Assembly (NCBI GenBank): GCA_028277965.1
Contig: JANQFF010000085.1
Span: 1-64,000, forward strand
Direction of reading: 5' to 3'
Origin: Pseudomonadales bacterium
Lineage (GTDB): Bacteria > Pseudomonadota > Gammaproteobacteria > Pseudomonadales > Azotimanducaceae
Length of the DNA stretch: 64,000 nt
The notes below the pieces were generated by a model. That model was not told where the DNA came from. It made no database searches and saw only the letters and a program-made list of their open reading frames with translations. Positions 43,235 through 51,548 of the stretch are shown piece by piece (within the stretch, counting starts at the first letter, position 1; the number at the start of each line of letters is the position of its first letter). The position numbers were made by a program, and so were the translations under genes.

Positions 43235-44663
43235 ACGCGGTGAGTTCGGATTTGATGAGTGGCGCGAGGAGATACAGGCCCAGGAGGTTGGGGATAGCGA
43301 CAATGAAGACAAGCGCGTCGGAAAGGTCGATGAGGGCGGAGAGCTCGATAGCACTGCCGAGGATCACGAAGCTCAGAAAAAACAGCTTGAACCCCAGGTC
43401 GAGAATTCTTGCGTCGCCAAAGAGGTAAGTGAACGCCTTGAGACCATAGTAGGACCAGGCAATCATCGTGGAGTAAGCAAAGAGTATCGCCGCAATAGAC
43501 AGTGGCACCGGCGTCCAGGACAGCGTGCTCTCGAATGCGCGTGTGGTGAGTTCAATACCGGCAATGCTCTGATCGGCAAGCATCGGATCGTAGACTGTCG
43601 TGATGATCACCAGCGCCGTGATCGTGCAGATGACAACCGTGTCGATGAAGGGTTCAAGAAGGGCGACGAACCCCTCGCTGACCGGTTCTTTGGTCTGTGC
43701 TGTCGAATGTGCAATCGCTGCAGAACCGAGCCCCGCTTCGTTCGAGAAGACAGCCCGTCGGAATCCGATAATCATGACGCCGATCATGCCTCCGGTGATA
43801 CCTTGCGGGGCAAACGCACCATTCCATATGGCTGCGACGGCTGCGGGGAGCTTGTCATAGTTCAGGGCAATGACAAGAAGGGCCACGCTCACGTATAGAA
43901 GTGCCATGCCCGGAACGAGCTTCGCGGTTGTTGCGGCGATGGAACGGATACCGCCGATGATGACGATACCGACAGCTATCGCGAGGATGACTCCGACTAT
44001 CCATGCCTGATCAGCGAAGATGCTGTCAGCGCCACCGGTGACGTCGATGAAAATCGCCGCCGCCTGGTTGGACTGGAACATGTTACCGATGCCGAGACAC
44101 CCAACCACCATGCTCAGCGCATAGAAGATGCCCAGCGCCTTTCCCAACCGTGGCCAGTTACGGGCAGACAGCCCGCGCTCGAGGTAGTACATGGGTCCGC
44201 CAGAGACTTCACCATCTTCGTAGCGGCGATACATGACCCCGAGAGTGCACTCTGCAAGCTTGGTGGACATGCCCAGGAGGCCGGCGACGATCAGCCAGAA
44301 GGTTGCCCCCGGGCCACCGATGGAGATGGCAACAGCCACCCCGGCGATGTTGCCGATACCAACAGTGCCCGAAACGGCCGTCGTCAGTGCCTGAAACTGC
44401 GAGATCTGCCCGGGATCATCCGGATTTCTGTATTTGCCGGTGATGATCTGGATTGCATGCCGAAAACCACGAAAGTTGATGAACCGCAGATAGGTGGTAA
44501 AAAAGATTCCCCCAGCAATCAGCCAGATCACGATGAGCGGGACATCAACACCGAAGAGCGGCACTGAGTAGAAAATGAAACTGGAGGCTGCGTCTGCGAC
44601 GGGACGCATGGCTGCATCAATCAACGCGTCGAGTGACGTGTCAGTTTGTGATTCTTCCCCCAT
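43212..44663 (-). CDS. Sodium:alanine symporter (AGCS family)
   Basis: 483 residues with about 10 transmembrane helices. The AGCS signature FQALTTAVSGTVGIGNIAGVA and the SNEAGLGSAAIAH motif are present. It couples Na+ to uptake of a small amino acid such as alanine or glycine. It overlaps the amidohydrolase gene at its 3' end (23 bases), so the two may be co-transcribed. The gene is divergent from the SirB2 gene by 51 bases. Confidence 0.94.
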   Translation of the reverse strand: MGEESQTDTSLDALIDAAMRPVADAASSFIFYSVPLFGVDVPLIVIWLIAGGIFFTTYLRFINFRGFRHAIQIITGKYRNPDDPGQISQFQALTTAVSGTVGIGNIAGVAVAISIGGPGATFWLIVAGLLGMSTKLAECTLGVMYRRYEDGEVSGGPMYYLERGLSARNWPRLGKALGIFYALSMVVGCLGIGNMFQSNQAAAIFIDVTGGADSIFADQAWIVGVILAIAVGIVIIGGIRSIAATTAKLVPGMALLYVSVALLVIALNYDKLPAAVAAIWNGAFAPQGITGGMIGVMIIGFRRAVFSNEAGLGSAAIAHSTAQTKEPVSEGFVALLEPFIDTVVICTITALVIITTVYDPMLADQSIAGIELTTRAFESTLSWTPVPLSIAAILFAYSTMIAWSYYGLKAFTYLFGDARILDLGFKLFFLSFVILGSAIELSALIDLSDALVFIVAIPNLLGLYLLAPLIKSELTAYEDKFLS

Positions 44664-44714
44664 GGGCCGGTATAGTGACGCTTTCAGGCAAGCAAGTCAT
44701 CCGGGGAGACTCTA

Positions 44715-45071
44715 GTGATCAAAGCCCTCCACATTGCCCTCGCTTTTCTGACTGTATCGGGATTCATTATACGAGCTGGTTGGGCATTCAACGCTCCGGA
44801 TCTTCTTAGAGAAAAGTGGGTGCGTATCTCACCCCACGTGGTGGACACACTGTTGCTGGTTCTGGGCGTTACGCTTGCGCTCAATCTGCCGGGAGGGTTG
44901 TTCCAGGGCTGGCTGATCGCGAAGCTCGTGGGTCTGCTTGTCTATATAGGCTTCGGGGTTATGACATTGCGGGGCAGCGGCAACGTCCGCGTAGTTGGTG
45001 TGGTGGGATCGCTTGTCGCAGCGCTTTATATTTTCCTGGTTGCGTTCACCCGGTCAGCGATCCCGTTCTGA
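44715..45071 (+). CDS. SirB2 family protein
   Basis: 118 residues from GTG 44715 with GGGGAG upstream. Four hydrophobic helices; VRISPHVVDTLLLVLGVTLAL matches the conserved TPHIIDTxLLxxG block of SirB2. The family is gammaproteobacterial and poorly understood (first noted near Salmonella sir loci). It is an inner-membrane protein of unknown role. The gene is followed by a REP pair. Confidence 0.88.
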   Translation: MIKALHIALAFLTVSGFIIRAGWAFNAPDLLREKWVRISPHVVDTLLLVLGVTLALNLPGGLFQGWLIAKLVGLLVYIGFGVMTLRGSGNVRVVGVVGSLVAALYIFLVAFTRSAIPF

Positions 45072-45074
45072 TGG

Positions 45075-45160
45075 AATCGCGGCTAAAGCCGCTCCTACAG
45101 AAAAATCTTCCCTACCTCTGAATCTTCCCTACCTCTGTAGGAGCGGCTTTAGCCGCGATT
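45075..45160. repeat. REP inverted pair (family 1)
   Basis: Intact copies at 45075-45100 and 45136-45160, GTAG ends facing inward. The spacer contains a 17-bp tandem duplication, and a 23-bp tandem duplication starts at the last three bases of the right copy. Confidence 0.92.
45104..45137. repeat. 17-bp tandem duplication in the REP spacer
   Basis: AATCTTCCCTACCTCTG is repeated exactly twice in direct orientation. No coding role. It ends in the first bases of the right REP copy. Confidence 0.95.
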
Positions 45161-45203
45161 GCTTATCGCTTGAATCTCAGATTGCTTATCGCTTGAATCT
45201 CAG
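45158..45203. repeat. 23-bp tandem duplication at the YceI 3' end
   Basis: The unit begins ATTGCTTATCGCTTGAATCT and ends CAG; the two copies are exact and adjacent. The right copy holds the last codons and the stop of the YceI gene (LRFKR*), so the left copy is a duplicate of the gene's 3' end. It joins the REP directly. Confidence 0.95.
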
Positions 45204-45734
45204 AACGAAGGTCACAGGTACTGCATCACTGATTGCCGGTAGACCCGCCACCTCACGCAGTTTTTCGACACCCTCGCTCAACCCCACTGCCCGTGCTGAG
45301 ACAAGGATCGGCTTGTTGGTCGCGACGAGGAGAGAGTCTCCGGAGACCGTTGCAGTGACGTCAGCGTTCAAACTCAGAGTCTGTTCCCTGATCGTCAGTT
45401 CACCGGTTACTGTGGCTGACTGCACGGACTCCGATTCGAGCACCTCCGGGTCGAGGTTCACAGTCACCGTTGCCCGGGGGAAGAGGCCTGTTTCGAAAAG
45501 CATGGTCTGCATACGTTCGTCCCTGATCGGGATGAGGGTATCTATGCTCGCAAGCTCGATGGTGAGTGTCGCTTTTCCGTCTTCAATAGACCCTGAGAGC
45601 TGACGGAAGTGATGAACCTCGCCAATGTCACCCGCTTTGATGGATACAAACGCCAGCCTCGAGTGATCGTTGTCGAGAGTCCAGCTCCATGCCGGTTGTG
45701 CCAGGCATGCCAGTAAACAAATTAGCAATCGCAT
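45186..45734 (-). CDS. YceI family protein
   Basis: 182 residues from ATG 45734 (MRLLICLLACLAQPAWSWT), with a signal peptide ending near residue 17. WTLDNDHSRLAFVSIKAGDIGEVHHFRQLSG and TIELASIDTLIPIRDERMQTMLFETGLFPRATV are typical of YceI beta-barrels that bind polyprenyl-like lipids. It is probably periplasmic. The longer frame start (45764) is not used because it is in the upstream gene. The 3' end is duplicated next to a REP. Confidence 0.93.
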   Translation of the reverse strand: MRLLICLLACLAQPAWSWTLDNDHSRLAFVSIKAGDIGEVHHFRQLSGSIEDGKATLTIELASIDTLIPIRDERMQTMLFETGLFPRATVTVNLDPEVLESESVQSATVTGELTIREQTLSLNADVTATVSGDSLLVATNKPILVSARAVGLSEGVEKLREVAGLPAISDAVPVTFVLRFKR

Positions 45735-45756
45735 CGTGCGTCTCCTTATCCCCGTC

Positions 45757-46917
45757 TTAACCAAGTGTCCGGCTGATGAGTTCCTTCATGATTTCGTTGG
45801 TCCCGCCATAGATCTTCTGGACACGGGCATCTTTATACATGCGCGATATCTCGTACTCGTCCATGTAGCCCGCGCCGCCATGCAGTTGCAGGCATTCATC
45901 GATGATTTCGTTCTGCTTCTGTGTACACCAGTACTTGGCCATTGAGGCAGTTGATGCATCGAGTTGGCCGTCGATATGTTTCAGGAGGCACTGGTCGACA
46001 AAGGTGCGCGCGATGAGTGCTTCGGTCTTGCATTCCGCCAGCTTGAACTTGGTGTTCTGAAAATCGAGGACCCGCTGACCAAACGCTTTTCGCTCTTTGA
46101 CGAAATCGATTGTGACAGCAATGGCGCGTTCCATCTCAACAACAGCCGCCTGGGCAATATTCAGGCGTTCCTGCGGAAGCTGTTGCATGAGCTGGATGAA
46201 ACCTTTGCCTTCCTCGTCCCCGAGCCTGTTGGTTTGGGGAACGCGGCAATCCGCGAAGAACATCTCCGAGGTGTCAGCGGAACTCTGACCAAGCTTGTCG
46301 AGGTTGCGTCCGCGCTGAAAGCCCGGATTGTCGGTTTCCACAACGATGAGGCTGATGCCTTTGGCGCCGAGATTCGGATCGGTTTTGGCTACAACCACAA
46401 CGAGATCACAATGCTGCCCGTTGGTGATGTAGGTTTTGGCACCGTTGATGATGTAATCGTCACCGTCTTTGGCAGCCGTGGTTTTCACGCTTTGCAGGTC
46501 CGACCCGGTGTTAGGTTCGGTCATCGCAATGGCACCCACCATTTCGCCGGAGGCCATCTTCGGCAGCCATCGTTGGCGCTGTTCTTCGTTTCCGTAGTGC
46601 CAGACGTACGGAGCAACGATCTGGCTGTGAACCTGGTTACCCCAACCTGTAATTCCGGCCCGCAACTGCTCTTCAGCCACGACTGTCTCATGCAGGTAGG
46701 ACCCTCCGCCGCCTCCGTACTCCGTTGGAACCTCGGCGCAAAGGAGCCCAGCTGCACCGGCCTTGGTCCATGCCTCGCGTCCAACGATACCGTCTTTGAT
46801 CCACTGCTCGTTGTGAGGCTGAAATTCTGTCTCAAAGAACTTTCTGGCTGCGTCCTGCAGGATACGCAGCTCGTCGTTCAGCCAGGGGGATTCGTAGTTT
46901 TCGAAGATTGCCGTCAT
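45757..46917 (-). CDS. Acyl-CoA dehydrogenase
   Basis: 386 residues. GAIAMTEPNTGSDLQSVKTTA is the FAD/acyl-binding site, NGAKTYITNGQHCDLVVVVAKTD the middle beta domain, and QLHGGAGYMDEYEISRMYKDARVQKIYGGTNEIMKELISRTLG the C-terminal block, matching long-chain acyl-CoA dehydrogenases of the AcdA type. The reaction is alpha-beta desaturation of an acyl-CoA with electron transfer to ETF. YceI follows (22-base gap) and the SMP-30 gene precedes it (33-base gap), so they may be an operon. Confidence 0.93.
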   Translation of the reverse strand: MTAIFENYESPWLNDELRILQDAARKFFETEFQPHNEQWIKDGIVGREAWTKAGAAGLLCAEVPTEYGGGGGSYLHETVVAEEQLRAGITGWGNQVHSQIVAPYVWHYGNEEQRQRWLPKMASGEMVGAIAMTEPNTGSDLQSVKTTAAKDGDDYIINGAKTYITNGQHCDLVVVVAKTDPNLGAKGISLIVVETDNPGFQRGRNLDKLGQSSADTSEMFFADCRVPQTNRLGDEEGKGFIQLMQQLPQERLNIAQAAVVEMERAIAVTIDFVKERKAFGQRVLDFQNTKFKLAECKTEALIARTFVDQCLLKHIDGQLDASTASMAKYWCTQKQNEIIDECLQLHGGAGYMDEYEISRMYKDARVQKIYGGTNEIMKELISRTLG

Positions 46918-46950
46918 CTGATTTCTTTCCGCTTGTGCCGTTTGGACCGT

Positions 46951-47784
46951 TTAGGGCCAGCCCGCAGCCGGGTAGGGCGCATCGTAAACCTCCACCCTGG
47001 CATCGCGACGGCTGATGCAGTCGGCGGGTACAGAAGAGGAGGAAGTCAAAACGTAGAGGTTGTCGCCGCCAATCATACAAGCAAATGCACCCCGATCCAG
47101 TTCGATCCGGTGGGTCACGTCTCCACCCTCAGTCTGCCGCACGCATTCGTTGCTGGTGGGGGATGCGCTCCAGATGCCACCACCCGAGTCGAGGCAGATA
47201 CCGTCCGGAACGGCACCTTTGGGAAGCTCAGCCCAGATGCGTTTGTTGCTTAAGGTCCCGTCTTCGCCGATATCGAACGCGGTCAGCCTGCGGCCAAACG
47301 ACTCGCCGACGATGAGGGTTGCCTCATCCGGAGTGATGACCGTACCGTTTGGGAACATCACGTCGTCGTCTTCAATCGTAATACTTCCGTCGGGGTCCAC
47401 ACGTATGATCTCTGCAGGTCTGGGGTCCGCGTTGTTGTGGAGATCAAAACCGAAGTTGCCGACGTACGCGCGGCCATGACGGTCAACCACCATGTCATTG
47501 CAGTACCAGCTTGCGTGGTTAGCGAGATCGGCGTGCACGGCCAGCTGCTCGCCGTCGTAGCTCAGAAGCTGCCTTTTTGTCATGCTGACGACTAAGAGTG
47601 TGCCATCCGGCAGCCACCCGAGCCCCGACGGTTGGTCGTCTGCCAGAGTGACAACGGTCGTGGCTGTTCCGTCGGGCGCTACTTTCAGTACCTTCTGGTC
47701 GTGCATGTCGGATAACCATAATTGGTTGTCGTGCCAGCGGGGTCCTTCACCAAAGCAAAGGCCGTCTATCAGGATTTGTGTCAT
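46951..47784 (-). CDS. SMP-30/gluconolactonase family protein
   Basis: 277 residues of a six-bladed beta-propeller. GEGPRWHDNQLWLSDMHDQKVLKVAP, then GWLPDGTLLVVSM, YCNDMVVDRHGRAYVGNFGF (N and D metal ligands) and PDGICLDSGGGIWSASP are the family's repeats. Members hydrolyse lactones or bind Ca2+. No signal peptide is visible. It is upstream of an acyl-CoA dehydrogenase gene on the same strand and divergent from a small lipoprotein gene. Confidence 0.9.
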   Translation of the reverse strand: MTQILIDGLCFGEGPRWHDNQLWLSDMHDQKVLKVAPDGTATTVVTLADDQPSGLGWLPDGTLLVVSMTKRQLLSYDGEQLAVHADLANHASWYCNDMVVDRHGRAYVGNFGFDLHNNADPRPAEIIRVDPDGSITIEDDDVMFPNGTVITPDEATLIVGESFGRRLTAFDIGEDGTLSNKRIWAELPKGAVPDGICLDSGGGIWSASPTSNECVRQTEGGDVTHRIELDRGAFACMIGGDNLYVLTSSSSVPADCISRRDARVEVYDAPYPAAGWP

Positions 47785-47872
47785 TTCAGCGTCCCGGGCA
47801 TAAAAGCCCGGCAGTGTAGGGTTTTGTACAGTTGTTGGCTATTATCCGGTTTACACCTGAACGGAGAATAAA

Positions 47873-48217
47873 GTGAAGAGCAAATTCCTGATTATATTGT
47901 TGGCTTCTGTTGGGCTTGTCGCGTGCGGAGGTGGCAGCGGCGGAGATGCCGATACACCGTCCGCTGCTCAGTCCGCGACCCAGGAGGCAGCGGATGAGGC
48001 CGGCAGCGACATGGACACGATGGTGGATTCCGCCATGGACAAAGCCCAGGAAGTCGCTGACCAGGTGCAGGAGCGCGCGGGGGACATTGGCGAAGCCGTC
48101 TCGGAAGAGGTGGGTGACGCCATGGACTCGGTTAAAGACAGCGACATGGTCAAAGACGCCATGGATAAAGTCGATGAGAAGTCCGAGGAACTCGGAAACG
48201 CGCTGGAAGATCTCTAG
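47873..48217 (+). CDS. Small acidic lipoprotein, coiled-coil-like
   Basis: 114 residues from GTG 47873. The lipobox is GLVAC (Cys18), then a Gly/Ser linker. The rest (residues 37-114) is a long charged helix with repeated V/M-D-x-A-M-D-K motifs (DTMVDSAMDKAQEVADQVQE), like short LEA/apolipoprotein-like helices. I do not recognise a named family. It is likely anchored in the outer membrane facing the periplasm. A strong hairpin follows the stop. Confidence 0.75.
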   Translation: MKSKFLIILLASVGLVACGGGSGGDADTPSAAQSATQEAADEAGSDMDTMVDSAMDKAQEVADQVQERAGDIGEAVSEEVGDAMDSVKDSDMVKDAMDKVDEKSEELGNALEDL

Positions 48218-48223
48218 ATAAAG

Positions 48224-48255
48224 CAGGAACGGCTTCAATCGGGAAGCCGTTCCTG
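48224..48255. terminator. Hairpin between convergent genes, probable terminator
   Basis: CAGGAACGGCTTC pairs with GAAGCCGTTCCTG across a six-base loop (AATCGG): a 13-bp perfect stem. It lies between the small lipoprotein and the glutathione peroxidase, both ending here. No long T-run follows on either side, so its strength as a terminator is uncertain. Confidence 0.7.
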
Positions 48256-48265
48256 TATTCCAATC

Positions 48266-48748
48266 CTAGCCGGTCAAACTCGGGACCAGCTCTGCGATCT
48301 CTTCGGGGGTCGTTTGTGGTCCAAACCTTGCGACCACCGATCCGTCGCCTGACACGACAAATTTGGTGAAGTTCCAGGGAATGTCTTCATTCCCTTCCTC
48401 GTCCGGCTGAGCAGACTTGAGCATCTTGTACAAGTCGCATGCGCCATCCCCGTTCACTTCGATTTTGGCGAACATCGGAAAGTTCACGTCAAAGTTGCTG
48501 GTGGCAAATTCCCAGATCTCTTCTTCAGAGCCTGGTTCCTGCGCACCAAACTGGTTACATGGGAAAGCGAGGACAGTGAAGCCGCTGTCCTGAAATTGTT
48601 CCTGCAGAGTACGCAACCCGGCGTACTGGGGGGTGAGTCCTCAGCGACTTGCGACGTTGACCACCAGACACGTTGTGCCCTGATAGCCTGAAAAATCGAT
48701 TGGTTCGCCGTGGATCGATGTCATAGATAAATCGTGAAACGCGCTCAT
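48266..48748 (-). CDS. Selenocysteine-containing glutathione peroxidase
   Basis: 160 residues if the in-frame TGA at 48641-48643 is read as selenocysteine (residue 36). The start is ATG 48748 with GGGAGGA upstream. Residues 31-41 read NVASR-U-GLTPQ, the glutathione peroxidase active-site text with Cys/Sec at the TGA. Both flanks belong to one enzyme: MSAFHDLSMTSIHGEPIDFS before, and FPCNQFGAQEPGSEEEI (Gln of the tetrad) and IPWNFTKFVVSGDG (Trp and Asn) after. A 7-bp hairpin lies 13 bases after the TGA (48608-48627), as in bacterial SECIS elements. A pseudogene is the alternative, but the frame is otherwise intact. It reduces peroxides with thiols. Confidence 0.88.
48608..48627 (-). promoter_or_regulatory. 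Putative bacterial SECIS hairpin
   Basis: On the minus strand AGUACGC-CGGGUU-GCGUACU forms a 7-bp perfect stem with a six-base loop whose second base is G. The stem begins 13 bases after the UGA and the loop 20 bases after it, within the range known for bSECIS (apical loop about 16-37 bases from UGA, G among the first two loop bases). Confidence 0.75.
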
Positions 48749-48868
48749 GGGTCCTCCCTCGTGAAAAATACTGTGCAGGAGCACAGCCAATCGATAGTAG
48801 CGCGGCTGGTACGTAATGGGTACCATCTGCCGGCTCACGGGGATTAAATTTCTTGAAAGGAGAAACAA

Positions 48869-50053
48869 ATGCGCGATGTTGTCATCGTAGATAGTGTGCG
48901 GACGGGTCTGGCCAAGGCTTTCCGCGGAAGTTTCAACCTGACGCGGTCCGATGACATGCTGGCGCATTGCATCGACTCGCTGCTTGATCGTAACGACAAA
49001 ATCGACCCGAACGAAGTCGAAGACGTCGTTGTAGGGGCTGCATCCCATGCAGGTGAACAGGACGGTAACCTGGCACGGTTGGCAGTCGTACTGTCGAAGT
49101 TGCCGATCACCACAGCCGGTGTGACCATCAACCGCTTCTGTTCGTCGGGGCTGCAGTCGATAGCCATCGCTGCCAACCAGGTTTCGACCGGGCAGACGGA
49201 TATCGCCATCGCGGGTGGTGTGGATTCCATCTCCATGCGTACGCGCCAGGAAGCTGGCAGCTCCAAGGCGAACCAGCGCCTTCTGGACGAAAAGCCCGAC
49301 ATCTTCATGGCCATGGGTAACACCGCTGAGGTGGTTGCGCGTCGCTATCAGGTGACACGGGAAATGCAGGACGAGTATGCACTTCAGAGCCAGCAGCGTT
49401 ACGCCGCTGCTGTCGAAGAAGGTAAAGTTGCGGAAGAAATCGTGCCGATGAAAGCGACAATGCTCAAAGTCGACAAAGAGACAGGCGAAGAGAGCCATGT
49501 TGAGGTTGTGGTCGACAAAGACGAGTGTAATCGCCCGAGCACCACGCTCGAAGGTCTTGCTTCTCTTCCGCCGGCGTTTGAGGACGACGGAACGGTGACG
49601 GCCGGCAACGCCTCACAGCTCTCAGACGGAGCTTCCATGACAATGCTCATGAGCGCTGAGCGTGCAGCTCAACTCGGTATTGAGCCGCTGGGCATCTATC
49701 GTGGTTTCACGGTTGCCGGTTGTGAGCCGGATGAAATGGGCATCGGTCCTGTATTTGCAATCCCGAGACTGCTCAAGAATGCAGGTCTGTCACAAGACGA
49801 TATTGATCTGTGGGAACTCAACGAAGCGTTTGCCTCGCAATGCCTCTACTGCCGCGATGCGTTGGATCTCGACAATGAGATCTACAACGTGCTGGGGGGC
49901 AGCATTTCCATTGGGCATCCCTTCGGTATGACGGGATCTCGCCAGACGGGTCTTGTGCTCCGGGAACTGCAGCGTCGCAACAAGAAGTACGGTGTGGTGA
50001 CCATGTGCATCGGTGGTGGCCAGGGCGCAGCGGGTCTCTTCGAAGCTGCTTAG
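48869..50053 (+). CDS. Acetyl-CoA C-acetyltransferase (thiolase)
   Basis: 394 residues. The acyl-enzyme cysteine is C91 in [15 protein letters not shown]; the activating base region is [10 protein letters not shown]350 sits in [14 protein letters not shown] and the second cysteine C380 in [13 protein letters not shown]. Classic thiolases read NGGAIALGHPLG; here [11 protein letters not shown] is a slight variant. It catalyses thiolytic cleavage or Claisen condensation of acyl-CoAs. A clear AAAGGAG ribosome-binding site precedes the ATG. An inverted repeat (TGGTAC, GTACCA; 48807-48825) lies upstream. Confidence 0.94.
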   Translation: MRDVVIVDSVRTGLAKAFRGSFNLTRSDDMLAHCIDSLLDRNDKIDPNEVEDVVVGAASHAGEQDGNLARLAVVLSKLPITTAGVTINRFCSSGLQSIAIAANQVSTGQTDIAIAGGVDSISMRTRQEAGSSKANQRLLDEKPDIFMAMGNTAEVVARRYQVTREMQDEYALQSQQRYAAAVEEGKVAEEIVPMKATMLKVDKETGEESHVEVVVDKDECNRPSTTLEGLASLPPAFEDDGTVTAGNASQLSDGASMTMLMSAERAAQLGIEPLGIYRGFTVAGCEPDEMGIGPVFAIPRLLKNAGLSQDDIDLWELNEAFASQCLYCRDALDLDNEIYNVLGGSISIGHPFGMTGSRQTGLVLRELQRRNKKYGVVTMCIGGGQGAAGLFEAA

Positions 50054-50074
50054 TCCGCACACTTTCAGTGTTGG

Positions 50075-50101
50075 AAACAGGCCTCTTCGGAGGCCTGTTT
50101 T
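50075..50101 (+). terminator. Rho-independent terminator
   Basis: AAACAGGCCTC-TTCG-GAGGCCTGTTT followed by T: an 11-bp perfect stem with the stable TTCG tetraloop and a T4 tract (50098-50101). It lies 22 bases after the thiolase stop. Confidence 0.93.
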
Positions 50102-50228
50102 GTATCCGGCGATCAGAACCGAAACATTGATACAAATTGAAACCAGGGAGAAATTGCCGGGTAACAGGCTGAGCGGAAAATGGTATGGTTAAGTTGCTTC
50201 TACTAAGAAAGTTGATCAGGAAACCGTT

Positions 50229-50807
50229 TTGAGTCTTACGATCATCAGCGGAATCTTCAGCAGGAGAGGGGAGAGGACAAGGGGAAGGTCAAGGGAAAGG
50301 CCAAGGGAAAGGACAGTAGCCGTGCTCACGGGTGCTGTGCTTCTGTTCGCTGGTGCCGGCGTGTGGGCGCAGGGGAAAACGGCTACAGAAACCGCACCCG
50401 ATGCCCCGATCCCAGTCTCTTATGCTTCCGCCACGGATCAGCAGCTGACTCAGCTCGCCGCCCGCTGGGGGGAATTGAACGCCCTCGAGCGCAGGGGACT
50501 ATTGAGTGAAATGCGATCGCGGATGGCCAGGAGCCAGGCAGATCGTCGGCGCTTTCAGGCGGCGATGCCGCGTCGTTATGGCCGGGTATTCAAGGGTGGG
50601 GTGATCAAGAAGGTCCGCAAGGTGCGCCAGCCCGATGGGTCGATTGTGGTGAAGACCGAGGTAGTACAGATCAAACCCAAGAAACAGAGCGAACCGGTAT
50701 TTGGCGTTGGATTCGAAAGACGCAGCCGCGGCAGCAACCAGCCGGACGATCAGCATCCACCGGGAGTCAAGGTGGGCACCACGCCCCCAGCATCTGCTGA
50801 ACCTTAA
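50229..50807 (+). CDS. Basic secreted protein, possible DUF3106-like
   Basis: 192 residues from TTG 50229 (AGGA about eight bases upstream). A very arginine-rich N-terminus (SRRGERTRGRSRERPRERT) is encoded by a purine-rich 12-bp tandem repeat (50279-50314), followed by a hydrophobic signal segment (VLTGAVLLFAGAGVWAQ). An alternative GTG start at 50322 would skip the Arg stretch. The mature part has QLTQLAARWGELNALERRGLLSEMRSRM, similar to DUF3106-type periplasmic proteins, and a basic C-terminal half. It ends eight bases before the response regulator gene, so it may tune the two-component pair. Function unknown. Confidence 0.68.
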   Translation: MSLTIISGIFSRRGERTRGRSRERPRERTVAVLTGAVLLFAGAGVWAQGKTATETAPDAPIPVSYASATDQQLTQLAARWGELNALERRGLLSEMRSRMARSQADRRRFQAAMPRRYGRVFKGGVIKKVRKVRQPDGSIVVKTEVVQIKPKKQSEPVFGVGFERRSRGSNQPDDQHPPGVKVGTTPPASAEP

Positions 50808-50814
50808 GCGCTGC

Positions 50815-51525
50815 ATGGATGGTGAACACGCCAACCTGCTCGTAGTCGACGACGATCCCGAAATCCGGGAACTCATTCAGGCGTACCTCGAGCAACAGGG
50901 ATTTACGGTCCACTCCGTCGAGTCCGGCGAAGCGATGGACGAGTTTCTTGTCTCAAATGAAATCGACCTCCTCATTCTTGATCTCATGCTGCCGGGCGAA
51001 CATGGGCTATCGATCGCCCAACGTCTGAAAAAACACTCCGATCTTCCGATCATCATCGTTTCAGCCCAGGGAGAGGACGTTGATCGTATTGTGGGTCTGG
51101 AGGTGGGTGCGGATGACTATTTATCTAAACCGTTTAACCCCAGGGAACTTCTCGCCCGGGTCAGGGCGGTTCTCAGGCGATCCCAGCGTGCGCCAGATGA
51201 AGAAGGCGCGCGTGGGAAGACCGAGTTTGGGGAGTTTGTCCTGGATACAAACTCACACAGGCTGACAAAAAGCGGGGATACGGTTCCGTTGACGTCTGGT
51301 GAATTCGACCTCCTGGCGATCCTCGTTTCCCACCCAAACAAGGTTCTGGACAGGGATCGTATTCTCGACCTCCTGACCGGGGCTGAACGATCTCCTTTCG
51401 ACCGGTCCATAGACGTCAGGGTGACCCGACTGCGTTCCAAAATCGAACCTGATCCGGCTAAACCCATCTACATACGGACCATCTGGGGCAAAGGGTACAT
51501 GTTCTGTCCCGGCGGAGTTGAGTAA
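50815..51525 (+). CDS. OmpR-family response regulator
   Basis: 236 residues from ATG 50815 (MDGEHANLLVVDDDPE); the longer frame overlaps the upstream gene. The receiver's phospho-acceptor is D56 (DLLILDLMLPGEHG), the acidic pocket is DDD at 12-14 and K106 sits in YLSKPFNP. The C-terminal winged-helix (residues about 140-236) contains TSGEFDLLAILVSHPNKVLDRDRILDLL and SIDVRVTRLRSKIEPDPAKP. It is a transcription factor controlled by the kinase 23 bases downstream. Confidence 0.95.
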   Translation: MDGEHANLLVVDDDPEIRELIQAYLEQQGFTVHSVESGEAMDEFLVSNEIDLLILDLMLPGEHGLSIAQRLKKHSDLPIIIVSAQGEDVDRIVGLEVGADDYLSKPFNPRELLARVRAVLRRSQRAPDEEGARGKTEFGEFVLDTNSHRLTKSGDTVPLTSGEFDLLAILVSHPNKVLDRDRILDLLTGAERSPFDRSIDVRVTRLRSKIEPDPAKPIYIRTIWGKGYMFCPGGVE

Positions 51526-51548
51526 GTAACCGGCGAGAGACATAGATA

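Noticed and set aside
43234..43354. N-terminal extension of the amidohydrolase to 43354
   Set aside because: The extra residues are Ser/Pro-rich shadow sequence inside the AGCS gene; the signal peptide at 43234 is the real N-terminus.
48266..48643. Glutathione peroxidase as a nonsense-mutated pseudogene
   Set aside because: The TGA is exactly at the catalytic Cys/Sec codon, a SECIS-like hairpin is present and everything else is intact, so selenocysteine is the simpler reading.
48807..48825. Inverted repeat TGGTAC...GTACCA upstream of the thiolase as a FadR or PsrA site
   Set aside because: It does not match either consensus; no regulator can be named.
48641..49498. A long minus-strand ORF of 285 codons covering the start of the thiolase gene
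   Set aside because: Only its last 36 codons are real (glutathione peroxidase N-terminus). The rest is antisense to the well-supported thiolase coding region.
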